Source: Deltaproteobacteria bacterium
GTDB lineage: Bacteria; Desulfobacterota; Desulfuromonadia; Geobacterales; Geobacteraceae
Direction of reading: 5' to 3'
Assembly (NCBI GenBank): GCA_021848385.1
Contig: JAJZUQ010000018.1
Location: forward strand, 1 to 49,525
DNA: 49,525 nt
The notes beneath the pieces are model-generated. The model did no database searches, was not told the DNA's origin, and saw only the letters and a list, made by a program, of their open reading frames with translations. How positions within the stretch are numbered: the first letter of the stretch is position 1; the number at the start of each line of letters is the position of its first letter. Positions 18,228 through 25,610 of the stretch are shown in pieces. The position numbers were made by a program, and so were the translations under genes.

Positions 18228-19589
18228 TTGACGACCAAAGAACGCGGTTTTCTGCAAGCCCTCTGGGATTTTTTCTGTTCCCTCAAACTCTCGATTTCAC
18301 TTCTCATTCTGCTGGCGTTAACATCGATTATCGGCACGGTCATTCCCCAGGTGCCCAACATACCCGAGGAGTACATCCACTCCCTGAGTCAGACCAAGCT
18401 GCAGTTGTATGACAAGCTCGGCTTCTTCGACATGTACCACTCCTGGTGGTTCATCCTGCTCCTCTACCTGTTGACGGTCAACCTGATCGCCTGCTCCATC
18501 AAGCGCCTGCCAAGGGTCTGGAAGATCGTATCCGAGCCGACCCTGGTGATGGACGAAGCCTTCGAGAAATCCCTTTCCCTCACCCATGATGTCAAGATGA
18601 AGGGGGACAGTGCCACCCTGAAGGAGAAGATGGTTTCCTTCCTCACGAGCGAGTTCGCGAAGCCGGTCGTCACGGAAGTAGATGGAACCCTACATCTGTT
18701 CGCCCAGAAAAGCCCCTACAGCCGGTTGGGGGTATACGTGGTCCACTTGAGCATCATCATTGTTTTCATTGGCGCCATTATCGGTTCCTACTTCGGCTAC
18801 AAGGGCTTCGTCACCATTGTGGAGGGGCAGAGCGTCGACAGTCTGACGAGTCGCTCGGGAAAGACCATTCCCCTCGGTTTTGCCCTCAAGTGCGAGAAAT
18901 TTTCCGTATCGTTCTATGACACCGGTGCCCCCAAGGAGTTCAAGAGCATCCTGACCGTCTTGGAGAACGGCCAGCCCGTTCCCGGCTATATCAACATCCC
19001 CACTATCGTCAACAGCCCCCTTACCTACAAGGGGATCACCTTCTATCAGTCCAGTTACGGCTCCGCCAGCGAGGGGGGGACGTTCTATTTCTCCGTTCGC
19101 CCGCGCACGGGTGGAGCGCCGGTCAAGCTGGAGGCCCGCCAGGGGCAGAAGGTACCGCTTCCCGGTGGTGGCACCATGCAGGTTCTGGAGTCGACGGATG
19201 AGGTGCGTAGCTTCATTCCCCAGTTCTCAGGACCAGCGGCCCGCATCGAGGTGACTACCGGCAGCGGGGCGCCCCAGTCGTTCGTCGTCATGCGTAACTA
19301 TCCTGAACTGGATGAACAGCGGGGCGGAGATACTATCTTCTCCTACGACGGTTCGGACCAGAAGTTCTACACCGGCCTCCAGGTAGCCAGGGACCCCGGC
19401 GTCTGGGTCGTCTGGCTGGGGTGCGCCCTCATGGTCGGCGGCATCTGCATGGCATTCTTCATGTCCCACAAGCGGATCTGGATACGGGTCACCAATGGCC
19501 ATGTGGTCATGGGAGGGAGCGCCAGCAAAAATCCAGCCGGCTTCCAGCTCCAGTTCGATACTCTCGTGGATAAACTTACTAAACTGTAA
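18228..19589 (+). CDS. resB: ResB (Ccs1) cytochrome c biogenesis protein
   Basis: Membrane subunit of the system II haem delivery and ligation machinery. Hydrophobic helices lie near residues ~15-40 (SLKLSISLLILLALTSIIGT), ~75-95 and ~175-195, followed by a large extracytoplasmic domain and a last helix near 400 (GVWVVWLGCALMVGGICMAF). GTVIPQ, PYSRLGVYVVHLSIIIVFIGA and YKGITFYQSSYG are typical ResB segments. I chose TTG 18228 because CAGGAG lies 6 bases upstream; the ATG at 18210 has no ribosome-binding site and would put that motif inside the gene. The next gene follows after 20 nt and encodes its partner CcsA. Confidence 0.92.
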   Translation: MTTKERGFLQALWDFFCSLKLSISLLILLALTSIIGTVIPQVPNIPEEYIHSLSQTKLQLYDKLGFFDMYHSWWFILLLYLLTVNLIACSIKRLPRVWKIVSEPTLVMDEAFEKSLSLTHDVKMKGDSATLKEKMVSFLTSEFAKPVVTEVDGTLHLFAQKSPYSRLGVYVVHLSIIIVFIGAIIGSYFGYKGFVTIVEGQSVDSLTSRSGKTIPLGFALKCEKFSVSFYDTGAPKEFKSILTVLENGQPVPGYINIPTIVNSPLTYKGITFYQSSYGSASEGGTFYFSVRPRTGGAPVKLEARQGQKVPLPGGGTMQVLESTDEVRSFIPQFSGPAARIEVTTGSGAPQSFVVMRNYPELDEQRGGDTIFSYDGSDQKFYTGLQVARDPGVWVVWLGCALMVGGICMAFFMSHKRIWIRVTNGHVVMGGSASKNPAGFQLQFDTLVDKLTKL

Positions 19590-19609
19590 CCCTTCGGAGG
19601 ATATATTCG

Positions 19610-20461
19610 ATGTCCAGTTCGCTGTTGTTCAATATCACCACCATTGCTTATCTGGCGTCCACCGTCGCCTTCTTTGCCTTCCTGGCCAGCAGGAGCAAAG
19701 CCGTCGGGCTGGCCGGCAGCGGCATCGCCTTTGCGGGTTTTATCGTCCAGACGGTCGCCATCGGCCTTCGCTGGCAGGAATCCTATGCCCTGGGGCATGG
19801 CCATGCACCCCTCTCCAACCTTTACGAATCGGTGGTCTTCTTTTCCTGGACCATCATCCTGATCTTCGGGATTATCGACCTGAAGTACAAGTACCGGGTA
19901 ATCGGGGCATTTGTCGTCCCGTTCGCCCTTCTCGGCATGGCATGGGCACAGCTCGGCATGGAAAGCGGGATCGAGCCTCTCGTCCCGGCCCTCCAGAGCA
20001 ACTGGCTGCTCTACCACGTCATCACCTGCTTTCTCGGCTATGCGGCGTTCGCGGTTGCCTGCGGCATCTCCATCATGTATCTCATAAAGGAGCGGCAGGA
20101 AAAGGCGGACGGGAACTCCCAGGCAGGGGGAATCATTGCCACGTTCCCCTCCATCAAGATACTGGATGACCTGAATTACAAGGCGATCATGATCGGTTTT
20201 CCGCTTCTGACCCTCGGCATCATAACCGGCGCCGCCTGGGCCAATTATGCCTGGGGGACCTACTGGAGCTGGGACCCGAAGGAAACCTGGTCGCTCATCG
20301 TCTGGTTCGTCTACGCAGCATTTCTCCACGCCCGCATCACCCGGGGATGGGTAGGGAGACGGGCAGCCATCCTCTCCATCGTCGGCTTTGCAGCTACCAT
20401 TTTTTGTTATCTTGGTGTCAATCTGTTCCTTTCCGGTCTGCACAGTTACGGCGGGCGGTAA
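19610..20461 (+). CDS. ccsA: CcsA/CcsB-type cytochrome c biogenesis protein
   Basis: Integral membrane haem handling protein of system II, 283 residues with about eight helices. The tryptophan-rich haem motif WGTYWSWDPKETWSLIVWF is near residues 218-236, and conserved periplasmic histidines are present (GHGHAPLSNLYES, LLYHVITCFLGYAAFA). It works with ResB to attach haem to the cysteines of CXXCH motifs outside the inner membrane. GGAGG is 10 bases before the ATG. Placed directly before multihaem genes, it may be a dedicated maturation pair for this locus. Nomenclature (CcsA versus CcsB) varies between genomes. Confidence 0.93.
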   Translation: MSSSLLFNITTIAYLASTVAFFAFLASRSKAVGLAGSGIAFAGFIVQTVAIGLRWQESYALGHGHAPLSNLYESVVFFSWTIILIFGIIDLKYKYRVIGAFVVPFALLGMAWAQLGMESGIEPLVPALQSNWLLYHVITCFLGYAAFAVACGISIMYLIKERQEKADGNSQAGGIIATFPSIKILDDLNYKAIMIGFPLLTLGIITGAAWANYAWGTYWSWDPKETWSLIVWFVYAAFLHARITRGWVGRRAAILSIVGFAATIFCYLGVNLFLSGLHSYGGR

Positions 20462-20492
20462 GAAGCAGGCAGACTGATTCGGGGGAGAGTGT

Positions 20493-21497
20493 ATGAGTGC
20501 ATGGAAGCGGTTGTCTGTTCCTGCCCTGTTAGGAGCGCTGCTGGCTGTTGTCGCCCCGGCGGGAATGAGCGAGGCTGCCTCCCCGCTCAGATGTCTCGGC
20601 TGTCACCCCGCAATCGCGCGCGGCAGCGTGGTGCACAAGCCGGTCGGTGACGGGGAGTGCCTGTCGTGCCACCAGATGGTGGAAGGAAAGATGCATCCTA
20701 CCGAAAAGGGGTCGGTCACCCTTCAGGAAAAGGGTGAAAAGCTCTGCTACATGTGCCATGACAACCTGGCCTCCAAGAAGTTCGTCCATGGGCCGGTGGC
20801 AAGCGGCGAGTGCCTGTCGTGTCATGACGTGCACAACTCCCCCAATCGCAAACTGCTGAAGGGTGGGAAAGGCGCCGATTTCTGCTTCATGTGCCATGAG
20901 AACAAATTTCAGTTCAAATACGGTCACGCACCGGTAGTGCAGGGGGACTGCCTTGCCTGCCATGATCCCCACCAGTCCGATAACAAGATGATGGTCAGAA
21001 AACCGGGTTCCAAGCTCTGCTTCGACTGCCATGACGCCGCCATCGCCAAGGGTAAATCCGTCCACAAGCCGGTAGCTACCGGTAACTGTCTTGGCTGCCA
21101 CAAGGTGCACGGCTCGCCGTACCGCCATATGCTCACCCGTGACAACCCCGATATCTATTACATGCCGTACAGTCCGGACCACTACAGGTTCTGTTTCAGT
21201 TGCCACAACCCTGATCTGGCAAAGGACAAGCGGACCGATACCATTACCCGGTTCCGTAACGGAGACCGCAATCTCCATGCGCTGCATGTCAACAAGCCTG
21301 ACAAAGGGCGGACCTGCAAGACCTGCCACGAGCCCCATGCGGCAAACCAGTGGCGGCTGATCAAGAAGAGCATTCCGGGGTTCGGGCAATGGGACATCCC
21401 CATGACCTACACCGGGACATCCACCGGGGGGACGTGCGTCGTCGGTTGCCACAAGCCCAAATCCTATGACAGGGTCAGGCCTGTGATCTATAAGTAA
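20493..21497 (+). CDS. Periplasmic multihaem cytochrome c, 10 CXXCH plus one CX3CH
   Basis: A 334-residue secreted cytochrome (signal peptide about residues 1-29, ending SEAAS). Ten CXXCH motifs are visible: CLGCH, CLSCH, CYMCH, CLSCH, CFMCH, CLACH, CFDCH, CLGCH, CFSCH, CKTCH. A final CVVGCH (CX3CH) near residue 320 could hold an eleventh haem. The spacing is that of doubled-CXXCH (paired) repeats with HGPV/HKPV/HAPV distal histidines before each pair. GGGGGAG precedes the ATG. It follows ccsA by 31 nt and probably shares its transcript. In the Geobacter omcE region a similar gene occupies this place; a role as a periplasmic partner of the nanowire is inference. Confidence 0.9.
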   Translation: MSAWKRLSVPALLGALLAVVAPAGMSEAASPLRCLGCHPAIARGSVVHKPVGDGECLSCHQMVEGKMHPTEKGSVTLQEKGEKLCYMCHDNLASKKFVHGPVASGECLSCHDVHNSPNRKLLKGGKGADFCFMCHENKFQFKYGHAPVVQGDCLACHDPHQSDNKMMVRKPGSKLCFDCHDAAIAKGKSVHKPVATGNCLGCHKVHGSPYRHMLTRDNPDIYYMPYSPDHYRFCFSCHNPDLAKDKRTDTITRFRNGDRNLHALHVNKPDKGRTCKTCHEPHAANQWRLIKKSIPGFGQWDIPMTYTGTSTGGTCVVGCHKPKSYDRVRPVIYK

Positions 21498-21555
21498 TAT
21501 TTCCCCCCTCCTTCCTCCCCCAGCGGTGGGGCAGGGAGGGGGCCACGGAGGCAAG

Positions 21556-22542
21556 ATGTTGCGCAAGATCGTTCCGACCATTATTATCCTGCTGACGACG
21601 GGAGTGGTTGCCGCCAATGCTGCCATTACCTTTGTCTACCCGGCCCCCAAAAGCTGGGTGAAGCGGGCGGACTACCTCATCCTGAAGCTGAACGATCCCG
21701 CCATTACCGGCGTCCGGATCACCCTGAACGGCGAGGCGAGCGGGATCATGCCGATCGGTACGCCCGAATACCGGAAGGCGTTCAGGGATTTCATCATACT
21801 CCAGGCCCTCTGGGACAAAGGTAAGAACGACGTCTCCGTCGAGGCGTTCAGCGGCGACAAACGGATCGAAACGGCGGTTAACGACGTATGGTTCAACCCG
21901 GGCGGTAAGGAGCCGGCACCACCCGAATACCAGCCCAACCGTCTCCATACCCCTGAAAACGAAAAGCTCTGCGCCCCCTGTCACTCCATGAATCCGACCC
22001 CTGCCCAGCTTGCTGCGGGCCCGGGGAAAGGCAACCCCTGTTTTGGCTGCCATAAGAAAATGATGAACAGCACCTTCGTCCATGGCCCGGCCGGTACCTA
22101 TTCCTGCGCCTACTGTCATACGGGAGACGGGAAGTTCAAGTACGCCGTTCCCAAGCGCGACGCTGCCCTCTGCAACGAATGCCACTCCGACAAGGCGGAC
22201 GAGTTCACCAAACGCAAATTCGTCCATGGCCCTATCGCCGCCGGGCTGTGCGAGGTCTGCCACGATTCCCACGGCTCCCCCTATCCTGCCCAGCTGCTGA
22301 TGCCGATTAACGATCTCTGTCTCTCCTGCCACGAGGACGTGGGGAAGGGGTATCACGTAGTCCGCACCACTACCGGTGGCGGGCATCCTCTCAAGTGGAA
22401 GATCGACCTGTCACGGCCGGAGTCGGGGAGGGAGATGTCGTGCATTTCCTGCCACAACCCCCACAGCGGCGACGTACGGTATTTCTTCGTGAACAATGCG
22501 GAAGACAGATTACAACTCTGCCAGATGTGTCATAACAAGTAG
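21556..22542 (+). CDS. Secreted octahaem cytochrome c with N-terminal beta domain
   Basis: A 328-residue protein. Signal peptide is residues 1-21 (MLRKIVPTIIILLTTGVVAA). Residues ~22-125 lack cysteine haem motifs and look like an Ig-like beta domain (AITFVYPAPKSWVKRADYLI, GVRITLNGEASG). Eight CXXCH motifs follow: CAPCH, CFGCH, CAYCH, CNECH, CEVCH, CLSCH, CISCH, CQMCH. HGPAGTYSCAYCH and HGPIAAGLCEVCH show the paired-CXXCH pattern. The start at 21556 is set by GGAGG 5 bases upstream and the signal peptide. The 58-nt gap to the previous cytochrome contains a GC-rich imperfect palindrome, so the two may still be co-transcribed. Confidence 0.9.
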   Translation: MLRKIVPTIIILLTTGVVAANAAITFVYPAPKSWVKRADYLILKLNDPAITGVRITLNGEASGIMPIGTPEYRKAFRDFIILQALWDKGKNDVSVEAFSGDKRIETAVNDVWFNPGGKEPAPPEYQPNRLHTPENEKLCAPCHSMNPTPAQLAAGPGKGNPCFGCHKKMMNSTFVHGPAGTYSCAYCHTGDGKFKYAVPKRDAALCNECHSDKADEFTKRKFVHGPIAAGLCEVCHDSHGSPYPAQLLMPINDLCLSCHEDVGKGYHVVRTTTGGGHPLKWKIDLSRPESGREMSCISCHNPHSGDVRYFFVNNAEDRLQLCQMCHNK

Positions 22543-22585
22543 CCGGCGCTGACCGGCAACTAACCACTCCTTGACCCTGACCACC

Positions 22586-22620
22586 CCCCTGCCCCCTCCT
22601 GAACCAGGAGGGGGCAGGGG
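22586..22620. repeat. Perfect 16-bp-arm GC-rich palindrome
   Basis: CCCCTGCCCCCTCCTG - AAC - CAGGAGGGGGCAGGGG, with no T-tract, between the octahaem cytochrome and the NHL lipoprotein gene. It belongs with the REP-like hairpins at 17526-17614. The structure would stall or protect mRNA but is not a standard terminator. Confidence 0.8.
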
Positions 22621-22718
22621 CGGGAGGGACATCAGAATCAAACAGCTGTAGAGAGTTCTTAGCCGTTGGTGACATCTGAGCGACAGAATCAATAAACCCA
22701 GCATGAAAGAGGTACGGC

Positions 22719-23810
22719 ATGAAAAACATGAAGCGGACAATGATTAACCTTGCGGGATTGCTCTTCGGTCTCGTGCTTCTGGCTGGCTGCGCCGCCGAGC
22801 AGCAGGAGGTCAGACATTTCTACTGGCCGCAGTTGCCGGAACGTCCCCGCATCGAATGGAAAAAGGCATACAGCAGTCAGCTCGATTTCCCCAAATCAGG
22901 CTTTCAGGCTTTTGTTGCTGCCATTGCCGGCTCGGATGAACCAATCCGCTTCGTGAAACCGGTCGATATAAAATCAAACGGCGAGGGGAAGGTGTATATT
23001 TCGGACCCCGGTGCAGGTGTTGTCTACGTCTATGACCTTGTAAAAGGCGAGGTGCATCTGCTGGGGGGGGAAGACGCTATCGGCCAGTTCAAGAACCCGA
23101 TCGGGCTGACCATCGATGACAACCTGAATATCTATGTCAGCGACCAGGAGAAACTGATGATCCTGGTGTTCGACCGGGACGAGAAACCGCTCCGAGCCAT
23201 ACCCCTCCAGGGGATTGTCGGCCGTCCCACCGGCCTGGCCTTTGACACGCAGCGCAAAAGGCTGTACGTAGTGGACATCAAAAACCATAAGGTCTGTGTG
23301 TTCTCTCCCGACGGGAAACTGATCACCTCCATCGGCAAGGGCGGGAGTGGAGATGGCGAATTCAACTTCCCCACTTCGGTGGCGATCAACCACAAGGGGG
23401 AGATCATCGTGGCCGATTCCATGAACGCCCGGGTCCAGATTTTCGACGCAGAGGGCAAATTCCTGCGTAAATTCGGCCGCCGGGGTGATGGTCTCGGCGA
23501 GTTCCAGATTATTAAATCGGTTGCGGTCGATTCCGATGACAACATCTACGTAACCGAGGGGAAGGGAAACAATATGCTTATCTTTGATACCACTGGCCAG
23601 TTTCTTATGAGTGTCGGCGGCCTTTATTCGGTTCTCGGCACGGGTAAGGATGCCCCCGGCGGGTTCCTCATCCCCCAGGGGATCGACATCGACAAGCACG
23701 ACACGATCTACGTCGTCGACCAGCTTAACAAACGGTTCCAGGTATTTCAGTACATCTCCGACAGTTACCTGAAGGCCAACCCCATTCCGGGGTATGAGGC
23801 GGCGAAATAG
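22719..23810 (+). CDS. NHL-repeat beta-propeller lipoprotein
   Basis: A 363-residue lipoprotein. The signal peptide ends in the lipobox LAGC (Cys24). From about residue 80 there are five to six NHL-type blades with the pattern GxxxYVxDxxNxRVxVFDxxG: GKVYISDPGAGVVYVYDL, LNIYVSDQEKLMILVFD, RLYVVDIKNHKVCVFSPDG, GEIIVADSMNARVQIFDAEG, DNIYVTEGKGNNMLIFD, DTIYVVDQLNKRFQVFQ. Beta-propellers of this kind act as protein-binding scaffolds at the cell surface or in the periplasm. Conserved placement just before an omcE-type gene suggests a part in assembling or anchoring the filament (inference). A strong terminator follows, ending the transcript that began at resB. Confidence 0.9.
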   Translation: MKNMKRTMINLAGLLFGLVLLAGCAAEQQEVRHFYWPQLPERPRIEWKKAYSSQLDFPKSGFQAFVAAIAGSDEPIRFVKPVDIKSNGEGKVYISDPGAGVVYVYDLVKGEVHLLGGEDAIGQFKNPIGLTIDDNLNIYVSDQEKLMILVFDRDEKPLRAIPLQGIVGRPTGLAFDTQRKRLYVVDIKNHKVCVFSPDGKLITSIGKGGSGDGEFNFPTSVAINHKGEIIVADSMNARVQIFDAEGKFLRKFGRRGDGLGEFQIIKSVAVDSDDNIYVTEGKGNNMLIFDTTGQFLMSVGGLYSVLGTGKDAPGGFLIPQGIDIDKHDTIYVVDQLNKRFQVFQYISDSYLKANPIPGYEAAK

Positions 23811-23829
23811 TCCTGCTTCCTGCTGTAAC

Positions 23830-23870
23830 CCTCTGCTCTGCTCTGCTTTGATCTGCTTTGCTCTGCTCGC
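23830..23870. repeat. CTCTG pentamer tract
   Basis: Seven or eight tandem variants of CTCTG (CTCTG, CTTTG, ATCTG) immediately before the NHL-gene terminator. Low-complexity; no function seen. Confidence 0.6.
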
Positions 23871-23903
23871 ATCCCCCCTTACCTGAAGGGGGGATTTTTT
23901 TTG
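23871..23903 (+). terminator. Rho-independent terminator after the NHL gene
   Basis: ATCCCCCCTT - ACCTG - AAGGGGGGAT followed by eight Ts, 61 nt after the stop. Confidence 0.9.
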
Positions 23904-23910
23904 GTTTGAG

Positions 23911-24083
23911 TTAAAGGCAATTTAACCTGTAAACGGCAGTTTAACCGCCGAATACGCCGAAAAATGCCGATAAAATCTGAATTTACAGTCAAAACCAATT
24001 CACCATTTAGGTTTGACCATGATCTTTGTTAATTTATTGATTTCTCGGCGTATGTCGGCGTTCATCGGCGTTTAAATGCTTTT
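23911..24083. repeat. Imperfect palindrome built of CGCCGA decamers
   Basis: The left end is AAAGGCAATTTAAC; the left arm (23932-23978) carries TTTAACCGCCGA, ATACGCCGA and AAATGCCGA. The right arm (24045-24075) is the inverted TCGGCGTATG, TCGGCGTTCA, TCGGCGTTTAAA. The ~65-bp centre is AT-rich. Overall architecture and left-end motif match the AGGGATA-type palindromes near the GxxExxY gene, though the arm unit differs. Confidence 0.75.
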
Positions 24084-24396
24084 TTTAGGATACTTGAAGT
24101 TTGGATGGATTCGGAGAACTCCCTCCCTCGTGGGGAGCCGGAGACTCTGACGGATGGTGTTATAGCTCATCTGTCGTCATTTGCCGGAGCAGTAACGCTA
24201 ATTGTCAGACGGCAGGGATGGCGTACTTCGGCTAAAACGCAGGATGTTGACGGCGTCATTCAGGAATCTCACTGTTGTGCCATATGCATACAGCAGATGT
24301 TTGTTACGTATTTCAGTGGGTTAACATTGGTTGATGTGAATGGCCCCAAACTTGCAAAAGATAGCAAAAAACAGGCATTAGGTTGAGATGTGTTTG
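24084..24396. other. Noncoding stretch upstream of omcE
   Basis: No gene I can support. An open frame for 93 residues (24105-24386) has no ribosome-binding site, no recognisable domain and a composition unlike its neighbours. Together with the palindrome before it, this makes a ~630-bp leader region ahead of omcE that could hold regulatory sites. Confidence 0.5.
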
Positions 24397-24413
24397 TGGG
24401 CATGGATTTTGCT
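24397..24413 (+). promoter_or_regulatory. Candidate sigma-54 promoter for omcE
   Basis: TGGGCATGGATTTTGCT has the -24 GG and -12 GC of an RpoN promoter at the exact 10-bp spacing (consensus TGGCACG-N4-TTGCW; here GGCATG-N4-TTGCT). Transcription would start near 24424, giving a ~105-nt leader before the omcE ATG. Confidence 0.5.
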
Positions 24414-24529
24414 GGTTAAAGCGTAGGATGGACTGAGTGCGTAAAGCAATGCAAGGCCAACACAGCTGATTAATGCTTGCATTACCCAAGGTCTCAATGA
24501 CCAAACATCAACAGAAAGGAGTAGTACAA

Positions 24530-25249
24530 ATGAAAAAAGTATTGGCAACAATTGCGGTCGTCAGTCTTATGGCCGCAGCAACAACAGCATCGGCGTTGAC
24601 CATCGTGGGGACCAAGCATGACCTGAGTTCAACTGGGGGGGGTACGTACAAGAGCACCAACACGAGCCAGATCTGCGTCTTCTGCCACACCCCGCACAAC
24701 GCCGTCGGCAACTCCGGTGTCCAGGGCTCCTACTATCCCCTTTGGAACAGAAACAACCCCGTAGGCTCCACCTTCAAGCTCTATTCCTCCGGCAGCATGC
24801 AAAACGGCTATCTGACTGGTGGTCAAGGTGGGGCGTCGACCGGCTTCACTGCCGACAGCGTCTCCCTCTACTGCATGAGCTGTCATGATGGTCAGACCGC
24901 ACTCGGTGCCGTCAAGAATAAACCGCTCGATGTAGCGTCGACTATCTCTATGACCTCTGGTACAATTTCCGGCACTGCCAATCTCAATGACTCTCCTAAC
25001 AGCCTGATGAACGATCATCCGGTCAACTTTAACCTGACGAACGGTGCTGATCCTGCCATTGGAGTGGTTACCACCAATACGGTAGGGACTGCCGCGATTA
25101 CCAAGAAACTGCCGCTCTTCAAATCTGCACGTGGTAACACCTCCCTTGAGTGCGCAAGCTGCCATGCTGTGCATGATAACGCTGAGGGGATGTTCCTGCG
25201 CACCACCATGAACGGCAGTCTCCTTTGCCTCGGTTGTCACATCAAGTAG
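24530..25249 (+). CDS. omcE: OmcE-type extracellular tetrahaem nanowire cytochrome
   Basis: A 239-residue secreted cytochrome with signal peptide ~1-22 and exactly four CXXCH motifs: CVFCH (49-53), CMSCH (115-119), CASCH (208-212) and CLGCH (233-237). The wide motif spacing, the Thr/Ser/Gly/Asn-rich segments between them, ICVFCHTPHN near the N terminus and LLCLGCHIK at the C terminus fit the OmcE family, whose members polymerise into extracellular electron-conducting filaments in Geobacter. AAAGGAG lies 10 bases before the ATG at 24530; an upstream in-frame ATG at 24473 would put 19 residues before the signal peptide and is rejected. It has its own candidate sigma-54 promoter and terminator, so it is probably a single, strongly expressed unit. 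The order ppcA, resB, ccsA, two cytochromes, NHL protein, omcE supports the call. Confidence 0.9.
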   Translation: MKKVLATIAVVSLMAAATTASALTIVGTKHDLSSTGGGTYKSTNTSQICVFCHTPHNAVGNSGVQGSYYPLWNRNNPVGSTFKLYSSGSMQNGYLTGGQGGASTGFTADSVSLYCMSCHDGQTALGAVKNKPLDVASTISMTSGTISGTANLNDSPNSLMNDHPVNFNLTNGADPAIGVVTTNTVGTAAITKKLPLFKSARGNTSLECASCHAVHDNAEGMFLRTTMNGSLLCLGCHIK

Positions 25250-25276
25250 TTACTGAAGCTATGCTGTAATTCTCTC

Positions 25277-25307
25277 GGGGGATGGGAAACCATCCCCCTT
25301 TTTTTGT
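25277..25307 (+). terminator. Rho-independent terminator after omcE
   Basis: GGGGGATGG-GAAA-CCATCCCCC followed by seven Ts, 27 nt after the stop. Confidence 0.95.
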
Positions 25308-25610
25308 CGTGATTCTCCCTGGCGGAAGCCGCCGGTATCGAGGTTAGATGATATTGCGGCACGCGCGTGATTGCGTTATTTCGCCTGTGGTATCGAGCCA
25401 TATCACCGTTTATAGCAGGTGGGAGCCCCTCGAATTTTTGCAGCACGCGATTACACGCGCAAAAACGGCAGGTTGTGCCCTGTTATTGGGTGATATCCTG
25501 TCACTGCAAGAGGTATGGTATTTGCATATTAAGGCTGTTTCCCTCTCGTTTACAACGTTCAAGCCTTCGGAAATATTGCGAACGACTCACAACAGGTTCA
25601 AGGCCACTTG
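25308..25610. other. Intergenic region between omcE and the beta-barrel gene
   Basis: About 300 bp without a supportable gene. CACGCG/CGCGTG-type words recur (CACGCGCGTG at 25361, GCACGCGATTACACGCGC at 25443). A sigma-54-like site lies at 25511-25526 (AGGTATGGTATTTGCA). Confidence 0.5.
25511..25526 (+). promoter_or_regulatory. Weak candidate sigma-54 promoter for the beta-barrel gene
   Basis: AGGTATGGTATTTGCA keeps GG and GC 10 bp apart and has a good -12 half (TTTGCA), but the -24 half (GGTATG) is poor. It would give a ~70-nt leader. Confidence 0.35.

Noticed and set aside
22586..22620. Terminator after the octahaem cytochrome gene
   Set aside because: A very stable hairpin but no T-tract on either strand; recorded as a REP-like palindrome instead.
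24105..24386. 93-codon open frame upstream of omcE
   Set aside because: No ribosome-binding site, no recognisable domain, follows a repeat element and covers the region before the sigma-54-like site; treated as noncoding leader.
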